A DNA stretch of 64,000 bases from JAIBJN01 sp963830885 (GCA_963830885.1 CAWHOA010000008.1:49956-113955), one strand, 5' to 3'; shown: positions 15,263-25,156, numbered from the stretch's first letter. The notes: a model not told the origin generated them from the sequence alone. Made by a program: numbers and translations.

Positions 15263-18200
15263 TTGCGCCCAGCTGAGCTCCTGTACGACCCGCACGTCGA
15301 GCGCGATTCCTGCGGAATCGGCTTCGTCGCGGACCCGGCGGGGCGCGCGTCGCGCGAGGTCGTCGACCTGCTCCTCGCCGGGCTCGGGAACGTCCGCCAC
15401 CGCGGCGCCACAGCCGCCGACCGGCTGACGGGCGACGGCGCCGGCGTCCTCCTGCCGCTTCCGGAGGCGTTACGGCCGGAGCCGGGCTGCGGGCTGGCGA
15501 TGGTCTTCCTGCGGGACGAGGGCGCGCGTGAGGCGATCGAGAGCGCCTGCCGGGCGGAGGGCTTCGATCTGGGCGGCTGGCGGGAGGTGCCCGTCTCACC
15601 GGAGGCACTCGGCGACGAGGCTCGGTTGTCCCGGCCGGCGGTCGAGCAGCTGGTCCTCCTGCGGCCGGACGGGCTCGACGACGACGCGCTCGAGCTCCGC
15701 GCCTACCGCGCTCGCAGGCGTACCGAGGCCGTGGCGGGCGCGTACGTGGCCTCGCTCTCCTTCCGCACCGTCACGTACAAGGCGCTCTGCACGGCCGACC
15801 ATCTCGCCGACTTCTACGCCGACCTGCGCGACCCGGCGCTCGCGGCGCCGTTCGGGATCTTCCACCAGCGGTTCTCGACCAACACCGGCCCGACCTGGGA
15901 GCGCGCGCAGCCCTTCCGGCTCCTCTGCCACAACGGCGAGATCAACGCCGTGCGCGGGAACGTGAACTGGATGAAGGCGCGCGCCGGCCACCTCGGCTTC
16001 GGCGACCCGCTTCTGGACGAGTTCCCACTGGACGAGTCCGGCTCGGACTCCGCCATCCTCGACAACGCGCTCGAGGCGGTCGTGCGCGGCGGGCGTGACG
16101 TGCGCCATGCGATCACGATGCTCGTCCCCGAGTCCTGGGAGCTGAACCCGGTCATGCCGGAGGAGATCCGGGACTTCTACCGCTACCACGCGGGCCTCGT
16201 GGAGCCGTGGGACGGGCCCGCCGGGATCGTCTTCACGGACGGGCGAGTCGTCGGCGCGACGCTCGACCGCAACGGGCTGCGGCCGCTCCGGTACGCGATC
16301 GTCGAGGGCGGACTGGTCGCCTGCGCCTCCGAGGCGGGCGTCGTCCCACTCACGGACGCCGGGCCGGTGACGCGCGGGAAGCTCGGGCCGAACCAGATGC
16401 TGACCGTCGACCCGGCCCGCGGCGTGGTGGCGAGCCCGGGCCTCAAGCTCGAGTTCGCGCGCCGGCGCCCGTACGGGCAGTGGTTGGCCGAGGGCATCAG
16501 GCACGTCGGCCCCGGCGAGCCCGTCGCGCCGCCCGAGGAGGACCTGACCGCGCGCCAGGTGACGGCGGGATACACGCGCGAGGAGATGTCGCTGATCCTC
16601 CGCCCGATCGGCACCAGCGGCCACGACCCGGTCTCGTCCATGGGCGACGACACGGCGCTGCCGCCGCTCGCCGGCCGCGCGCGCCCGCTGGCGAGCTACT
16701 TCCGGCAGGGCTTCGCACAGGTGACGAACCCGGCCATCGACCACCTGCGGGAGCGGCTGGTCATGTCGTTGCGGACGCTGCTCGGTGCGCGCGCGCCGCT
16801 GCTCTCGGAGGGCCCCGAGGCGGCTCGGCTGCTCGAGCTGGAGAGCTTCTTCCTCTACCCGTCGGCCCTCGCGGAGCTGGACGCAACGACGCTCGACGCG
16901 ACGTTCGCCGCGGCCGAGGGCCTGCGCGCGGCCTGCGAGCGCCTGGGCGCCGAGGCCGTCGCCGCCGTCTCGGGAGGGGCCGAGCTGCTGCGGCTCAGCG
17001 ACGGCCGCCGCGACGACGGCCGCGCGCCGGTCCCGTGCCTCCTCGCGGTCGGTGCCGTCCACCAGCGTCTGGTCGCCGAAGGGCTGCGCACGCGCGCGTC
17101 GCTCGTCGTCGAGAGCGACGAGCCGCGCGAGACGCACCACTTCGCCACGCTGCTCGGCTACGGCGCCGACGCGATCTGCCCGGTGCTCGTGCTCGAGACG
17201 ATGGCCGCGCTCGCGGCGGCCGACAAGGTCGGCGGCGACCATCCCTCGCCCGACGAGGCCCAGCGCCGCTTCCGCGAGGCCATGGAGGACGGGATCCTCA
17301 AGGTCATGTCCAAGATGGGCATCTCGGACGTGGCCAGCTACCGGGGCGCGCAGATCTTCGACGCCATCGGCCTCGCCCCGGAGATCGTCGACCTCGCTTT
17401 CACCGGCACGCCGTCGCAGCTCGGCGGCATCGGCTTCGCCGAGCTCGAGGCGGAAGGGCTCGGGCGCCTGGAGGCAGCCGGCGAGGCGCGCCCGAAGCTG
17501 GAGAACCCCGGCTACGTCAAGTTCCGCAAGGGCGGCGAGCCGCACGCGATCACCCCGGACGTGGTCTCCGCCATCCACGAGGTCCGGGCGGCGCACCATC
17601 TGCGAAAGGCCGTGACGAACGGCGGCTGGGACCTCTACGAGCGCTTCGCCGCGCTCGTGAACGGGCGCTCGCCGCTCGAGCCGCGCGACCTGCTCGAGCT
17701 CGTCCCGGCCGGGCCGCCCGTCCCGCTCGACCAGGTCGAGCCGGTCGCGGACGTCGTGCGCCGCTTCTCGGGCGGCGCCATGTCCCTGGGCGCGCTCTCC
17801 CCGGAGGCGCACGAGCTGATCGGGCTCGCGCTCAACCGCATCGGCGCGAAGGCGAACACGGGCGAGGGTGGGGAGGAGCGCGAGCGCTTCCGCTCGGAGT
17901 CGAACACGCCGATCAAGCAGATCGCGTCCGGCCGCTTCGGCGTCACGCCCGAGTACGCGGCGTTCGCGCAGGAGCTCCAGATCAAGATCGCGCAGGGCTC
18001 CAAGCCCGGCGAGGGCGGCCAGCTTCCCGGCCACAAGGTCACCGCGGACATCGCGCGCATGCGCCACACGCGGCCCGGCGTCGCGCTCATCTCGCCGCCG
18101 CCGCACCACGACATCTACTCGATCGAGGACCTGGCGCAGCTCATCTTCGACCTGCGCCAGGTGAACCCGGCGGCCGACGTCTCCGTCAAGCTCGTCGCGG

Positions 18201-19628
18201 AGGCGGGCGTCGGGATCATCGCGGCCGGCGTCGTCAAGGCGCTCGCCGACGTCGTCCACGTGGCCGGCTCCGACGGCGGCACGGGCGCGAGCCCGCTGAC
18301 GTCGATCAAGAACGCCGGCGCGCCCTGGGAGCTGGGGCTCGCCGAGACGCAGCAGGCGCTCGTCGCCAGCGGGCTGCGCGGACGGGTGCGCGTGCGCGTC
18401 GACGGCGGCTTCAAGACGGGACGTGACGTCGTCGTTGCGACGCTGCTCGGCGCGGACGAGGTCAGCTTCGGCACGGCGCTCCTGATCGCCGAGGGCTGCC
18501 TGCTGGTGCGCACATGCCACATGGACACCTGTCCCGGTAGGGATCGCCACCCAGCGGCCGGAGCTACGCGCGAAGTTCGACGCGACATCGGAGATGGTGG
18601 AGACCTACCTGCTGCTCGTGGCCGAGGAGACGCGGCGGCTGCTCGCCTCGCTGGGGCTACGCTCGCTGGAAGAGGCGGTCGGCAGAGTCGAGCTCCTGCG
18701 GCAGCGGACGACCGGCGACCCGCGGGCGGACGCGCTCGACCTCGCGCCGCTCCTCGGTCGCGCGGGCGACGGTACCGCACGCTACGCGGACGAGCACGGA
18801 ACGCCGGCGGGCGGCTGGGAGCTGGGCCAGCGGCTGGCCGAGGACGCCTCCGCCGCGCTCGAGGACTCCAGCCTCGTCGAGCTCTCGTACCCGATCGCCA
18901 ACGGCGATCGCACCGTGGGCGCCCGGCTCGGCGGACGCATCGGCAAGGAGTTCGGTCTGGGCGCGCCTCCCGGCCGCGTGCGGGCGCGCTTCGAGGGCGT
19001 CGCCGGACAGAGCTTCGGCGCGTTCCTCGCCGCCGGCGTCGAGCTCGACCTGACCGGTGAGGCCAACGACTACGTCGGCAAGGGCATGAGCGGCGGCCGC
19101 ATCGTCGTTCGCCCGCCGGCCGACGACGCGGGCGACCCGTGCCTTCTGGGGAACACCGTGCTCTACGGCGCCACCGGCGGCGAGCTCTTCTGCGCCGGCA
19201 GCGCCGGGGAGCGGCTCGCCGTGCGGAACTCGGGCGCCGTCGCCGTGGTCGAGGGCGCCGGCGACCACGCGTGCGAGTACATGACCAGCGGCACGGTCGT
19301 GATCCTGGGTCGCCACGGGGTCAACCTCGGCGCGGGGATGAGCGGCGGCGAGGTCTACGTCCACGACCCGGAGGAGCGCCTCCCGCTGCGTCTCAACGAG
19401 CAGCTCGTCGCCGCCTCGCGGATCGAGCTGCGGGACACCGACCCGCTTCGCGACCTCCTCGACCGCCACGTCCGGCACACGGGCTCGACCCGCGCGCAGG
19501 AGCTGCTCGACCGCTGGGAAGAGGCGGCCTCCGAGTTCTGGCACGTCCGCCCGAAGGCGAACGTCGCCGCCCTCCAGAGCGCCTACGAGGGCACCGGCGA
19601 GGGCGACGCGGCTACCGACGCCGCTTGA
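15263..19628 (+). CDS. gltB: Glutamate synthase large subunit, apparent +1 frameshift at about 18535
   Basis: Transfers glutamine amide nitrogen to 2-oxoglutarate. Corrected length is about 1454 residues. In order: a short propeptide and catalytic Cys17 (DSCGIGFVA) opening the class II amidotransferase domain, the central domain, the FMN (beta/alpha)8 synthase domain, the 3Fe-4S motif C-x5-C-x4-C (GCLLVRTCHMDTCP) and the C-terminal GXGXG helix (GGRIGKEFGLG, YVGKGMSGGRIVV). Directly after the third cluster cysteine one extra base breaks the frame; removing it restores CPVGIATQRPELR and the C-terminal 360 residues. The TTG start has GGAG 5 nt upstream. No gltD lies nearby. The 3' end overlaps the convergent hisIE by 17 bp. 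Confidence 0.93.
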
Positions 19629-20163
19629 GCAGCTCGTCTTCGACCGTCGCGGGATCGAGGCCGCGCGCGGCGAGGGCCACGTAGCTCGCGAACCACAGGT
19701 CGGCGAGCTCGGAGACCACGCGCTCGTCGCTCTCCGAGGCCACGGCCAGTGCCGCCTCGACGCCCTCCTCGCCGAGCTTCTGCGCGACCGCGCCGGGCCC
19801 GCCGTCGAGGAGCGCCGCCACGTAGGAGCCCTCCGGGCGCGTGTCCGCGCGCTCGCGCACCGTGCGCCAGAGCCACGGAGCGAAGCAGGAGACCGAGCCG
19901 GTGTGGCAGGCGGGGCCGTTCGCCCGGACGCGGAGGACGTACGCGTCGCCGTCGCAGTCGTCGCGGAGCTCCTCGACCGCCAGCGTGTTCCCGGACGTTT
20001 CCCCTTTGCGCCAGAGCCGGTCGCGGGAGCGGCTGTAGAAGTGCGCCTCGCCGGTCTCGCGGGTCAGCCGCAGCGCCTCGCCGTCCATCCAGGCGAGCAT
20101 GAGCACGCGACCGGAGTCCGCGTCCTGGACGATCGCCGCCCGCAGCTCGCCCTCAGGCGGCAT
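19612..20163 (-). CDS. hisIE: Bifunctional phosphoribosyl-AMP cyclohydrolase / phosphoribosyl-ATP pyrophosphatase
   Basis: Carries out histidine steps 2 and 3 in a single 183-residue chain. The N-terminal HisI domain shows IVQDADSGRVLMLAWMD, HFYSRSRDRLWRKGETSGN and the metal-site cysteines in DDCDGD and ACHTGSVSCF. The C-terminal HisE domain (about residues 112-183) shows QKLGEEGVEAALAVASE and ELADLWFASYVAL. It is the last gene of the minus-strand his operon and overlaps hisF by 11 bp. Its own end overlaps convergent gltB, leaving no space for a terminator. Confidence 0.94.
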   Translation of the reverse strand: MPPEGELRAAIVQDADSGRVLMLAWMDGEALRLTRETGEAHFYSRSRDRLWRKGETSGNTLAVEELRDDCDGDAYVLRVRANGPACHTGSVSCFAPWLWRTVRERADTRPEGSYVAALLDGGPGAVAQKLGEEGVEAALAVASESDERVVSELADLWFASYVALAARGLDPATVEDELLKRRR

Positions 20164-20896
20164 TCCGGAGCGGCACTCCCAGGCCGTGGAGCTCGTCCCG
20201 CAGGGTGACCAGGCGGGCCGGATTCTCGTGGAGGATCGACGCGAGCAGCGCCGCCTGGGCGACCTCGAGCGCGGCGGCGACGTGGCCGGCCGAGCCGGCG
20301 CCGCCCGAGGCGATCACCGGCACCGACACGGCGCCGGCGACCTCCCCGGTCAACGCCAGGTCGTAGCCGTCGCGGGTGCCGTCGGTATCGATGGAGGTGA
20401 GGAGGATCTCGCCGGCGCCGCGCTCCTCGCCCTCGCGGGCCCACTCGGCCGCGCGCCTGCCGGTCTCGACGCCGCCTGCGTGCGAGCGCACGTCGCCGCC
20501 GGTCGCGTCGACGGCCAGCACGACGGCCTGCGAGCCGAGCCGCTCGGCGAGCGCCGTCAGGAGCTCCGGCCGGGCCAGCGCCGCCGAGTTGACGGAGACC
20601 TTGTCCGCGCCGGCCTCGAGCAGCGCTTCCGCGTCGCCGACGGTGCGGATGCCGCCGCCGACCGTGAACGGGATCGCCAGCCGCTCGGCCACGCGGCGCA
20701 CCAGCCCGACGAGCGTGTCGCGCCCCTCCACCGTCGCGGCCACGTCGAGGAAGACGAGCTCGTCGGCGCCCGCGTCCGAGTACGCCTCGCCGAGCTCGAC
20801 GGGGTCTCCGACGTCGCGCAGGCCCTGGAAGCGCACGCCCTTGACGACGCGTCCGCCGGCGACGTCGAGGCAGGGGATCAGCCGCGGGAGAGGCAT
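20153..20896 (-). CDS. hisF: Imidazole glycerol phosphate synthase, cyclase subunit
   Basis: A (beta/alpha)8 enzyme of 247 residues that, with HisH, closes the imidazole ring and releases AICAR. The catalytic Asp residues are in LIPCLDVAGGRVVKG and VVLAVDATGG; the phosphate sites are PFTVGGGIRT and VIASGGAGS. ATG 20896 was chosen because it directly precedes LPRLIPCLD, the conserved family start; the open frame extends far upstream through hisH. It overlaps hisH by 19 bp and hisIE by 11 bp. Confidence 0.96.
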   Translation of the reverse strand: MPLPRLIPCLDVAGGRVVKGVRFQGLRDVGDPVELGEAYSDAGADELVFLDVAATVEGRDTLVGLVRRVAERLAIPFTVGGGIRTVGDAEALLEAGADKVSVNSAALARPELLTALAERLGSQAVVLAVDATGGDVRSHAGGVETGRRAAEWAREGEERGAGEILLTSIDTDGTRDGYDLALTGEVAGAVSVPVIASGGAGSAGHVAAALEVAQAALLASILHENPARLVTLRDELHGLGVPLRNAA

Positions 20897-21429
20897 CGCT
20901 CGAGGAAGCGCGCTCCCGCGCGGCCGCTCTTCTCCGGGTGGAACTGCACGCCGACGAACGCGCCGGCCTCGGCCACGGCCGCGATCCCCTCCGAGGTCGC
21001 CGTCGCCGCGGGCGTCTCCGCCGCGTAGGAATGCGCGAAGTAGAACTCCTCGCCGCCCGGGTCGACGGGCGCCCACCCGATGCGGGGAACGCGCCCCTTC
21101 CGGAGCCGAACGGCGCGTCCTGGCAGGAGGGCAAGTCCGCGGACACCACCATCCTCGTCCGACGACTCGAGAGCCAGCTGGAGGCCCAGGCAGATCCCGA
21201 GAGTCGGTTTTCCCCCGGCGACCCGCTCACGCAGAGCGCCGTCGAGCGCGCGGGCGGCGAGACCTTGCATGGCGGTGCGCGCCGAGCCCACACCGGGGAG
21301 AACGGCGAGATCGGCGCGCACCACCAGCTCCGGGTCGCTCGTCGCGGCGGCATCGACACCGAGGCGCTCGAAGGCCAGAACGACCGAGCGCACGTTGCCG
21401 GCGCCGTACTCGCAGACGGCGACCTTCAC
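20878..21429 (-). CDS. hisH: Imidazole glycerol phosphate synthase, glutamine amidotransferase subunit
   Basis: A class I glutaminase of 183 residues that channels ammonia to HisF. The nucleophile Cys80 lies in PTLGICLGLQLAL, with the catalytic His and Glu in GVQFHPEKSG. The GAGNVRSV and LPGVGSARTAM oxyanion-strand motifs are present. It overlaps the hisC-hisB fusion by 4 bp and hisF by 19 bp, fitting stoichiometric production with HisF. Confidence 0.96.
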   Translation of the reverse strand: MKVAVCEYGAGNVRSVVLAFERLGVDAAATSDPELVVRADLAVLPGVGSARTAMQGLAARALDGALRERVAGGKPTLGICLGLQLALESSDEDGGVRGLALLPGRAVRLRKGRVPRIGWAPVDPGGEEFYFAHSYAAETPAATATSEGIAAVAEAGAFVGVQFHPEKSGRAGARFLERCLSRG

Positions 21430-22955
21430 AGCAATCCCTTCGTGGACGGGACGCCCGTCCCCTCGGCTCGCACCGCGGAGCGCAGCGCTCGACCGACCGC
21501 CTTGAACGCGGCCTCGGCGACGTGGTGCGCGTCACGGCCCGTCGACTCGACGTGGAGGCCGAGTCGGCCCGCCTGGGCGAAGCTACGCAGCACGTGGTCG
21601 GCGAGGCCCGGGTCGAGCTCGAGGCTCAGCTCGGCCGCCGGCCGCCCGCCCAGGTCGACGGCCGCGCGGGCGAGCGCGTCGTCCATCGGCACGACCGCGT
21701 CGCCGAAGCGCGCGATCCCGCGCCGGTCGCCCAGCGCCCGGTCGAGCGCCTGGCCCAGCGCGATGGCAGCGTCCTCGGCGGTGTGGTGCTCGCCGGTCTC
21801 GAGATCGCCGGCCGCCTCGAGGATCAGGTCGAAGCCGGCGTGGAAGGCGAGCTGCTCCAGGAAGTGGTCGTAGATGCCCGCTCCGGTGGCCACGCGAACC
21901 CGGCCGGCGCCGTCGAGGGCGAGACGGACGCGCACACGCGTCTCGGCGGTCGCGCGCACGTGGCGGGCGGACCGGCCCCCGGCCGCGGCCACCGGTGCCG
22001 GGCGGTCGAGCGCACGCGCCAGCCCCTCCAGCAGGAGGTCGTCGTCGTGCTCGTCCAGCACGGACGCGCGGATCCCGTCCGGGAAGATCCGCACGACGAG
22101 CCCGGAGCGCAGGAGGGTCGCACCCAGCTCCGCCGGATCCTCCACGGGCACGAAGAGGAAGTTCGTCCGCGAGGGCAGCGGGTCGAGCCCGAGCGCGCGC
22201 AGGCCACGCGCGAGGCGCTCCCGTTCCTCCACCTGCGCCGAGACGTCGGGTGGGTCGGCCAGGGCGGCGACTGCCAGCGCCGCAGAGAGTGTCGAGATCG
22301 CCGCGGGCGACTGGCGCCGGTTGAGCTCGGCGGCGGTGTCGGCGTCCGCGAGCGCGTAGCCGACACGCCCGCCGGCCAGGCCGAACGCCTTGGAGAAGGT
22401 GCGGAGGACGACCACGCCTTCGTCGATCAGGCCGGCGGCGGTCTCGCCCGCGTACTCGTAGTAGGCCTCGTCGACGATGAGCGGCCTGGCGGCTGGGAGA
22501 TCGTCGAGCGCGCCGGTCGGGTTGTTCGGCCGGCAGCAGAACGTGACGGCGGGGTCGTCGTCGGCGATCTCCGCGCCGGCGAGGTTCGCCGCGATCCGGA
22601 AGAGGGGGTAGGTCGGGTCGTCCGCGATCGCGACCCGGTCGCCGGGGCCCGCGAACGCCCTGGCGCAAAGGAGGATGAGGTCGTCCGCTCCCGCGCCGAG
22701 AACGAGGTTCTCCAGCTCGACACCCGCGTAGCGGGCGACCGCCGCCGTCAGCTCCGTGTAGCCGCCGTGCGGGTAGTTCTGGACGTCGGCGAGGGCAGCC
22801 GCGAGCGCCCCCGGCCGCGACGAGGGGACCGGCCAGGCCGGGACGTTGCCGTCGAAGCGGACGATCTCGTTCGTGTCCAGGCCGAGGCGGGCCGCGAGCT
22901 CGCGCGTCGACGGCGCCCAGGCGTAGGCGGAGAACTCCTGCGGCAGCGTCCTCAT
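21426..22955 (-). CDS. hisCB: Fused histidinol-phosphate aminotransferase / imidazoleglycerol-phosphate dehydratase
   Basis: One uninterrupted 509-residue frame carries two histidine enzymes. Residues 1 to about 320 are a HisC-type PLP aminotransferase: YPHGGYTELTAAVARYAGV, CRPNNPTGA, the Schiff-base Lys189 in RTFSKAFGLAGGRVGYA and SRTNFLFVPV. After an Ala/Pro/Gly linker (about 318-332), residues 333-509 are HisB dehydratase: the metal-site motifs DHFLEQLAFHAGFDL, GEHHTAEDAAIALGQAL and DAHHVAEAAFKAVGRAL. In-frame GTG codons in the linker could allow separate HisB translation, so fusion at protein level is likely but not proven. It overlaps hisD and hisH by 4 bp each. I know HisB fused to a phosphatase in enterobacteria, but not this pairing as a standard form. 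Confidence 0.88.
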   Translation of the reverse strand: MRTLPQEFSAYAWAPSTRELAARLGLDTNEIVRFDGNVPAWPVPSSRPGALAAALADVQNYPHGGYTELTAAVARYAGVELENLVLGAGADDLILLCARAFAGPGDRVAIADDPTYPLFRIAANLAGAEIADDDPAVTFCCRPNNPTGALDDLPAARPLIVDEAYYEYAGETAAGLIDEGVVVLRTFSKAFGLAGGRVGYALADADTAAELNRRQSPAAISTLSAALAVAALADPPDVSAQVEERERLARGLRALGLDPLPSRTNFLFVPVEDPAELGATLLRSGLVVRIFPDGIRASVLDEHDDDLLLEGLARALDRPAPVAAAGGRSARHVRATAETRVRVRLALDGAGRVRVATGAGIYDHFLEQLAFHAGFDLILEAAGDLETGEHHTAEDAAIALGQALDRALGDRRGIARFGDAVVPMDDALARAAVDLGGRPAAELSLELDPGLADHVLRSFAQAGRLGLHVESTGRDAHHVAEAAFKAVGRALRSAVRAEGTGVPSTKGLL

Positions 22956-23974
22956 CGCCGCACCGCTTCGGCGTGCGCGGGCATGCCTTCGAGCGTCGCC
23001 AGCGCCTCGACGACCGGGCGAACGCCGTCCAACCCTTCGCGAGTGAGGCGTTGCACGGTCACCGGCTTCAAGAAGGCTTCAAGCCCGAGGCCGCCGACGG
23101 CCCGCGCCCGGCCGCCCGTGGGGAGGACATGGTTGCCGCCGGTCGCGTAGTCGCCGGCGGCCACCGGCGACCAGCTGCCGACGAAGACCGCGCCGGCGTT
23201 GCGCACGCGCGGTGCGAGCGCCTCTGCCTCCTCGCCCAGCAGGACGAGGTGCTCCGGCGCCAGCTCCTCGACGCGCGCGAGCGCGTCCTCGAGGTCGCCC
23301 TCGGCCTCCACGAGCAGGCAGACGGCGTCGCGGCCGTGCTCGCGCTGCGCGGCGAGCTCGAGCTCCGCCACGCTGAGGTCGGCGCCCTCGGAGGCGAGGA
23401 CGACCACCTCGGACGGCCCGGCGGGCAGGTCGACCGCGACGTCGTGGGCGACGAGCAGCTTCGCCTCGTTCACGAACGCGTTCCCCGGCCCGACGATCTT
23501 GTCCACCGGCCCGATCGGCCCGGCGCCGTAGGCGAGTGCGGCGATCGCCTGCGGCCCGCCGACTGCCCAGACCTCGTCGAGGCCGAGCAGCTCGGCAGCA
23601 CGGGCGACGATCCCGGCGCCCTCCGGTGGCGTGACGACAACGATGCGCTCGACTCCGGCGACCTGCGCCGGCACTGCACACATGACCAGGGTGGAGACGA
23701 GCCGGCGCGGGACGTAGATGCCGACGGAGGCGAGCGGCAGCCAGCGGCGCTCCAGCACGACGCCGGGCAGGATCTCCTCCGCCAGGTCGGCGGGGCGCTG
23801 GAGCTCGTGCCAGCGGCGCACAGCGTCCGCGAGCGCGAGTACCGCCTCCTCGGGAATCTCGCCGGCCGGCTCGGCCTTGGCGGGCTCGACGCCGTCGAAG
23901 CGCTCGGCCCAGTCGGCCACGGCAGCGTCGCCGCGCTCGCGGACGTCGGCGACGACGGTCTCGACGCTGCTCAT
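22952..23974 (-). CDS. hisD: Histidinol dehydrogenase, N-terminally short
   Basis: Performs the last two oxidations to histidine with NAD and zinc. The 340 residues contain SVGIYVPRR, GPGNAFVNEAKLLV, DLPAGPSEVVVLA and GDYATGGNHVLPTGG, and the zinc ligands (QREHG, the Asp of GDYA, and His in MPAHAEAV). Typical HisD proteins have about 430 residues; roughly 70 N-terminal residues are absent and the protein begins at a region matching the second helix of homologs. The upstream hisG overlaps by 4 bp, so the short start is structural, not an annotation choice. All visible catalytic residues remain. Confidence 0.93.
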   Translation of the reverse strand: MSSVETVVADVRERGDAAVADWAERFDGVEPAKAEPAGEIPEEAVLALADAVRRWHELQRPADLAEEILPGVVLERRWLPLASVGIYVPRRLVSTLVMCAVPAQVAGVERIVVVTPPEGAGIVARAAELLGLDEVWAVGGPQAIAALAYGAGPIGPVDKIVGPGNAFVNEAKLLVAHDVAVDLPAGPSEVVVLASEGADLSVAELELAAQREHGRDAVCLLVEAEGDLEDALARVEELAPEHLVLLGEEAEALAPRVRNAGAVFVGSWSPVAAGDYATGGNHVLPTGGRARAVGGLGLEAFLKPVTVQRLTREGLDGVRPVVEALATLEGMPAHAEAVRR

Positions 23975-24810
23975 GCGAGCATCCGCTCCACGGGGACGAG
24001 CAGGATCGAGCTTGCGCCCGCCGCTTCGAGTCGCGGCAGGAGGCGCCAGACGTCGGCGGCGGGGACGAGCGCATGGACCGCGACCATCCCGGGCTCGGCC
24101 AGCGGGATGACGCTCGGCGCGCCCGACCCTGGAACCAGGTCGCAGATCTCCCGGAGCGAGCTCTCCGGGGCGTTCAGCATCAGGTAGCGCGCCTCGCGCG
24201 CCTGGACGACGCTTGCGAGGATCGGCCGGAGCCGGAGCGAAACGTCGTCGGGCTCCTCGGCGGCGATCAGCACCGCCTCCGAGGCGAAGAGCGCCCCCAG
24301 CGAGCGGAGCCCGTTCGTGCGGAGCGTGTTCCCGCTGGAGACGAGGTCGACGATCGCGTCCGCCAGGCCCAGCCGCGGGGCCACCTCGACGGAGCCGGTG
24401 ACGTCCACGAGCTCGACGGCGACGTCCCGCTCGGCGAGGAGGCGGGAGGTCAGGTGCGGGTAGACGGTCGCGACTCGCAGCCCCGCCAGCTCACCGAGCG
24501 ACTCGACGGGCGATTCCTGCGGCACCGCGGCCTCGAGCGTGCAGCTCCCGAACCCGAGGCTGAGCAGCTCGGTCACGCGCGCTCCGCGCTCCGCGACGAG
24601 GTCGGCGCCGGTGATGCCGCAGTCGACGACGCCGTCCTGGACGTACTCCGGGATGTCGGCGGCGCGGACGAGCAGCACTTCGACGGGCGCGTTCCGGCAG
24701 GGGAAGGCGAGCGCGCGCTCGCCGGGCTCCTCGGGGCCGAGGCCGGCGTCGTCGAGCAGCGCGATCGCCGGCTCGCGGAGGCGGCCCTTGGCGGGAACCG
24801 CGATCTTCAG
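23971..24810 (-). CDS. hisG: ATP phosphoribosyltransferase, long regulatory form
   Basis: Commits ATP and PRPP to histidine synthesis. The 279 residues include KIAVPAKGRLREPA, the DCGITGADLVAE segment, the PRPP loop region at DAIVDLVSSGNTLRTNGL and a C-terminal ACT-like regulatory domain (about 205-279) that senses histidine in long-form HisG. Homologs begin at LKIAVPKGRL. The only codon there is CTG 24810, overlapping the upstream stop as CTGA; an unusual CTG start is the simplest reading. It follows the TrpR-like gene in the his operon. Confidence 0.9.
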   Translation of the reverse strand: MKIAVPAKGRLREPAIALLDDAGLGPEEPGERALAFPCRNAPVEVLLVRAADIPEYVQDGVVDCGITGADLVAERGARVTELLSLGFGSCTLEAAVPQESPVESLGELAGLRVATVYPHLTSRLLAERDVAVELVDVTGSVEVAPRLGLADAIVDLVSSGNTLRTNGLRSLGALFASEAVLIAAEEPDDVSLRLRPILASVVQAREARYLMLNAPESSLREICDLVPGSGAPSVIPLAEPGMVAVHALVPAADVWRLLPRLEAAGASSILLVPVERMLA

Positions 24811-25118
24811 GCTGTCGGGGAGAGCTGCAGCCGCCGGTCCAGCGCCGTCCGGTAGCCGCCCTCGCCGTGGCGCAGCCAGTGCGCCACGCGCGTCACCGTT
24901 GTCGTCGAGGCGCCCGTCCGCCTGGCGATCTCCTGGTAGGGGAGGCCCTGGTCGAGCAGCTTCACGACCTCCCAGCGGTGCGCCATCGCCTCGAGCTCGC
25001 TCAGGGTGCACAAGTCCCGCAGGAAGCGCTCCACCTCGTCCGTCCCGTCGAGGCTCCTGATCGCCTCGAAGAGGTCCTCCATCTCCTCGGTCCGCCATGG
25101 GTGTGATCGATCCGCCAT
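24807..25118 (-). CDS. TrpR-family regulator (YerC/YecD-like), candidate histidine repressor
   Basis: A 103-residue all-helical protein of the TrpR-like YerC/YecD group. FLRDLCTLSELEAMAHRWEVVKLLDQG leads into the helix-turn-helix LPYQEIARRTGASTTTVTRV. TrpR itself binds GTTAAC-centred palindromes, and a perfect 12-bp palindrome with that centre (25137-25148) lies 18 bp upstream. It is the first gene of the his operon, overlapping hisG by 4 bp. I recall comparative-genomics proposals of a TrpR-family HisR controlling histidine genes in Firmicutes; this looks like an actinobacterial counterpart. The co-repressor would plausibly be histidine, which is inference. Confidence 0.85.
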   Translation of the reverse strand: MADRSHPWRTEEMEDLFEAIRSLDGTDEVERFLRDLCTLSELEAMAHRWEVVKLLDQGLPYQEIARRTGASTTTVTRVAHWLRHGEGGYRTALDRRLQLSPTA

Positions 25119-25136
25119 TCGGTGCCGTCATATTAG

Positions 25137-25148
25137 CATGTTAACATG
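25137..25148. promoter_or_regulatory. 12-bp palindrome between the divergent his transcription units
   Basis: CATGTTAACATG is a perfect palindrome centred on GTTAAC, the same centre as the trp operator. It lies between the TrpR-like gene of the his operon (minus) and hisA (plus, 8 bp downstream). A minus-strand -10-like TAATAT (25130-25135) and a plus-strand TAACAT (25142-25147) abut or fall within it. One bound dimer could therefore block both directions. Confidence 0.65.
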
Positions 25149-25156
25149 GCAGCGCA

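Noticed and set aside
15596..18550. 984-codon open frame on the minus strand opposite gltB
   Set aside because: It is antisense to clear GltB domains, is Arg/Asp/Leu-rich without recognisable motifs, and arises from the GC-rich third positions of gltB.
24807..25118. Calling the TrpR-like gene the tryptophan repressor
   Set aside because: It belongs to the YerC/YecD-like branch and sits in a his operon with no trp genes nearby, so a trpR label would mislead.
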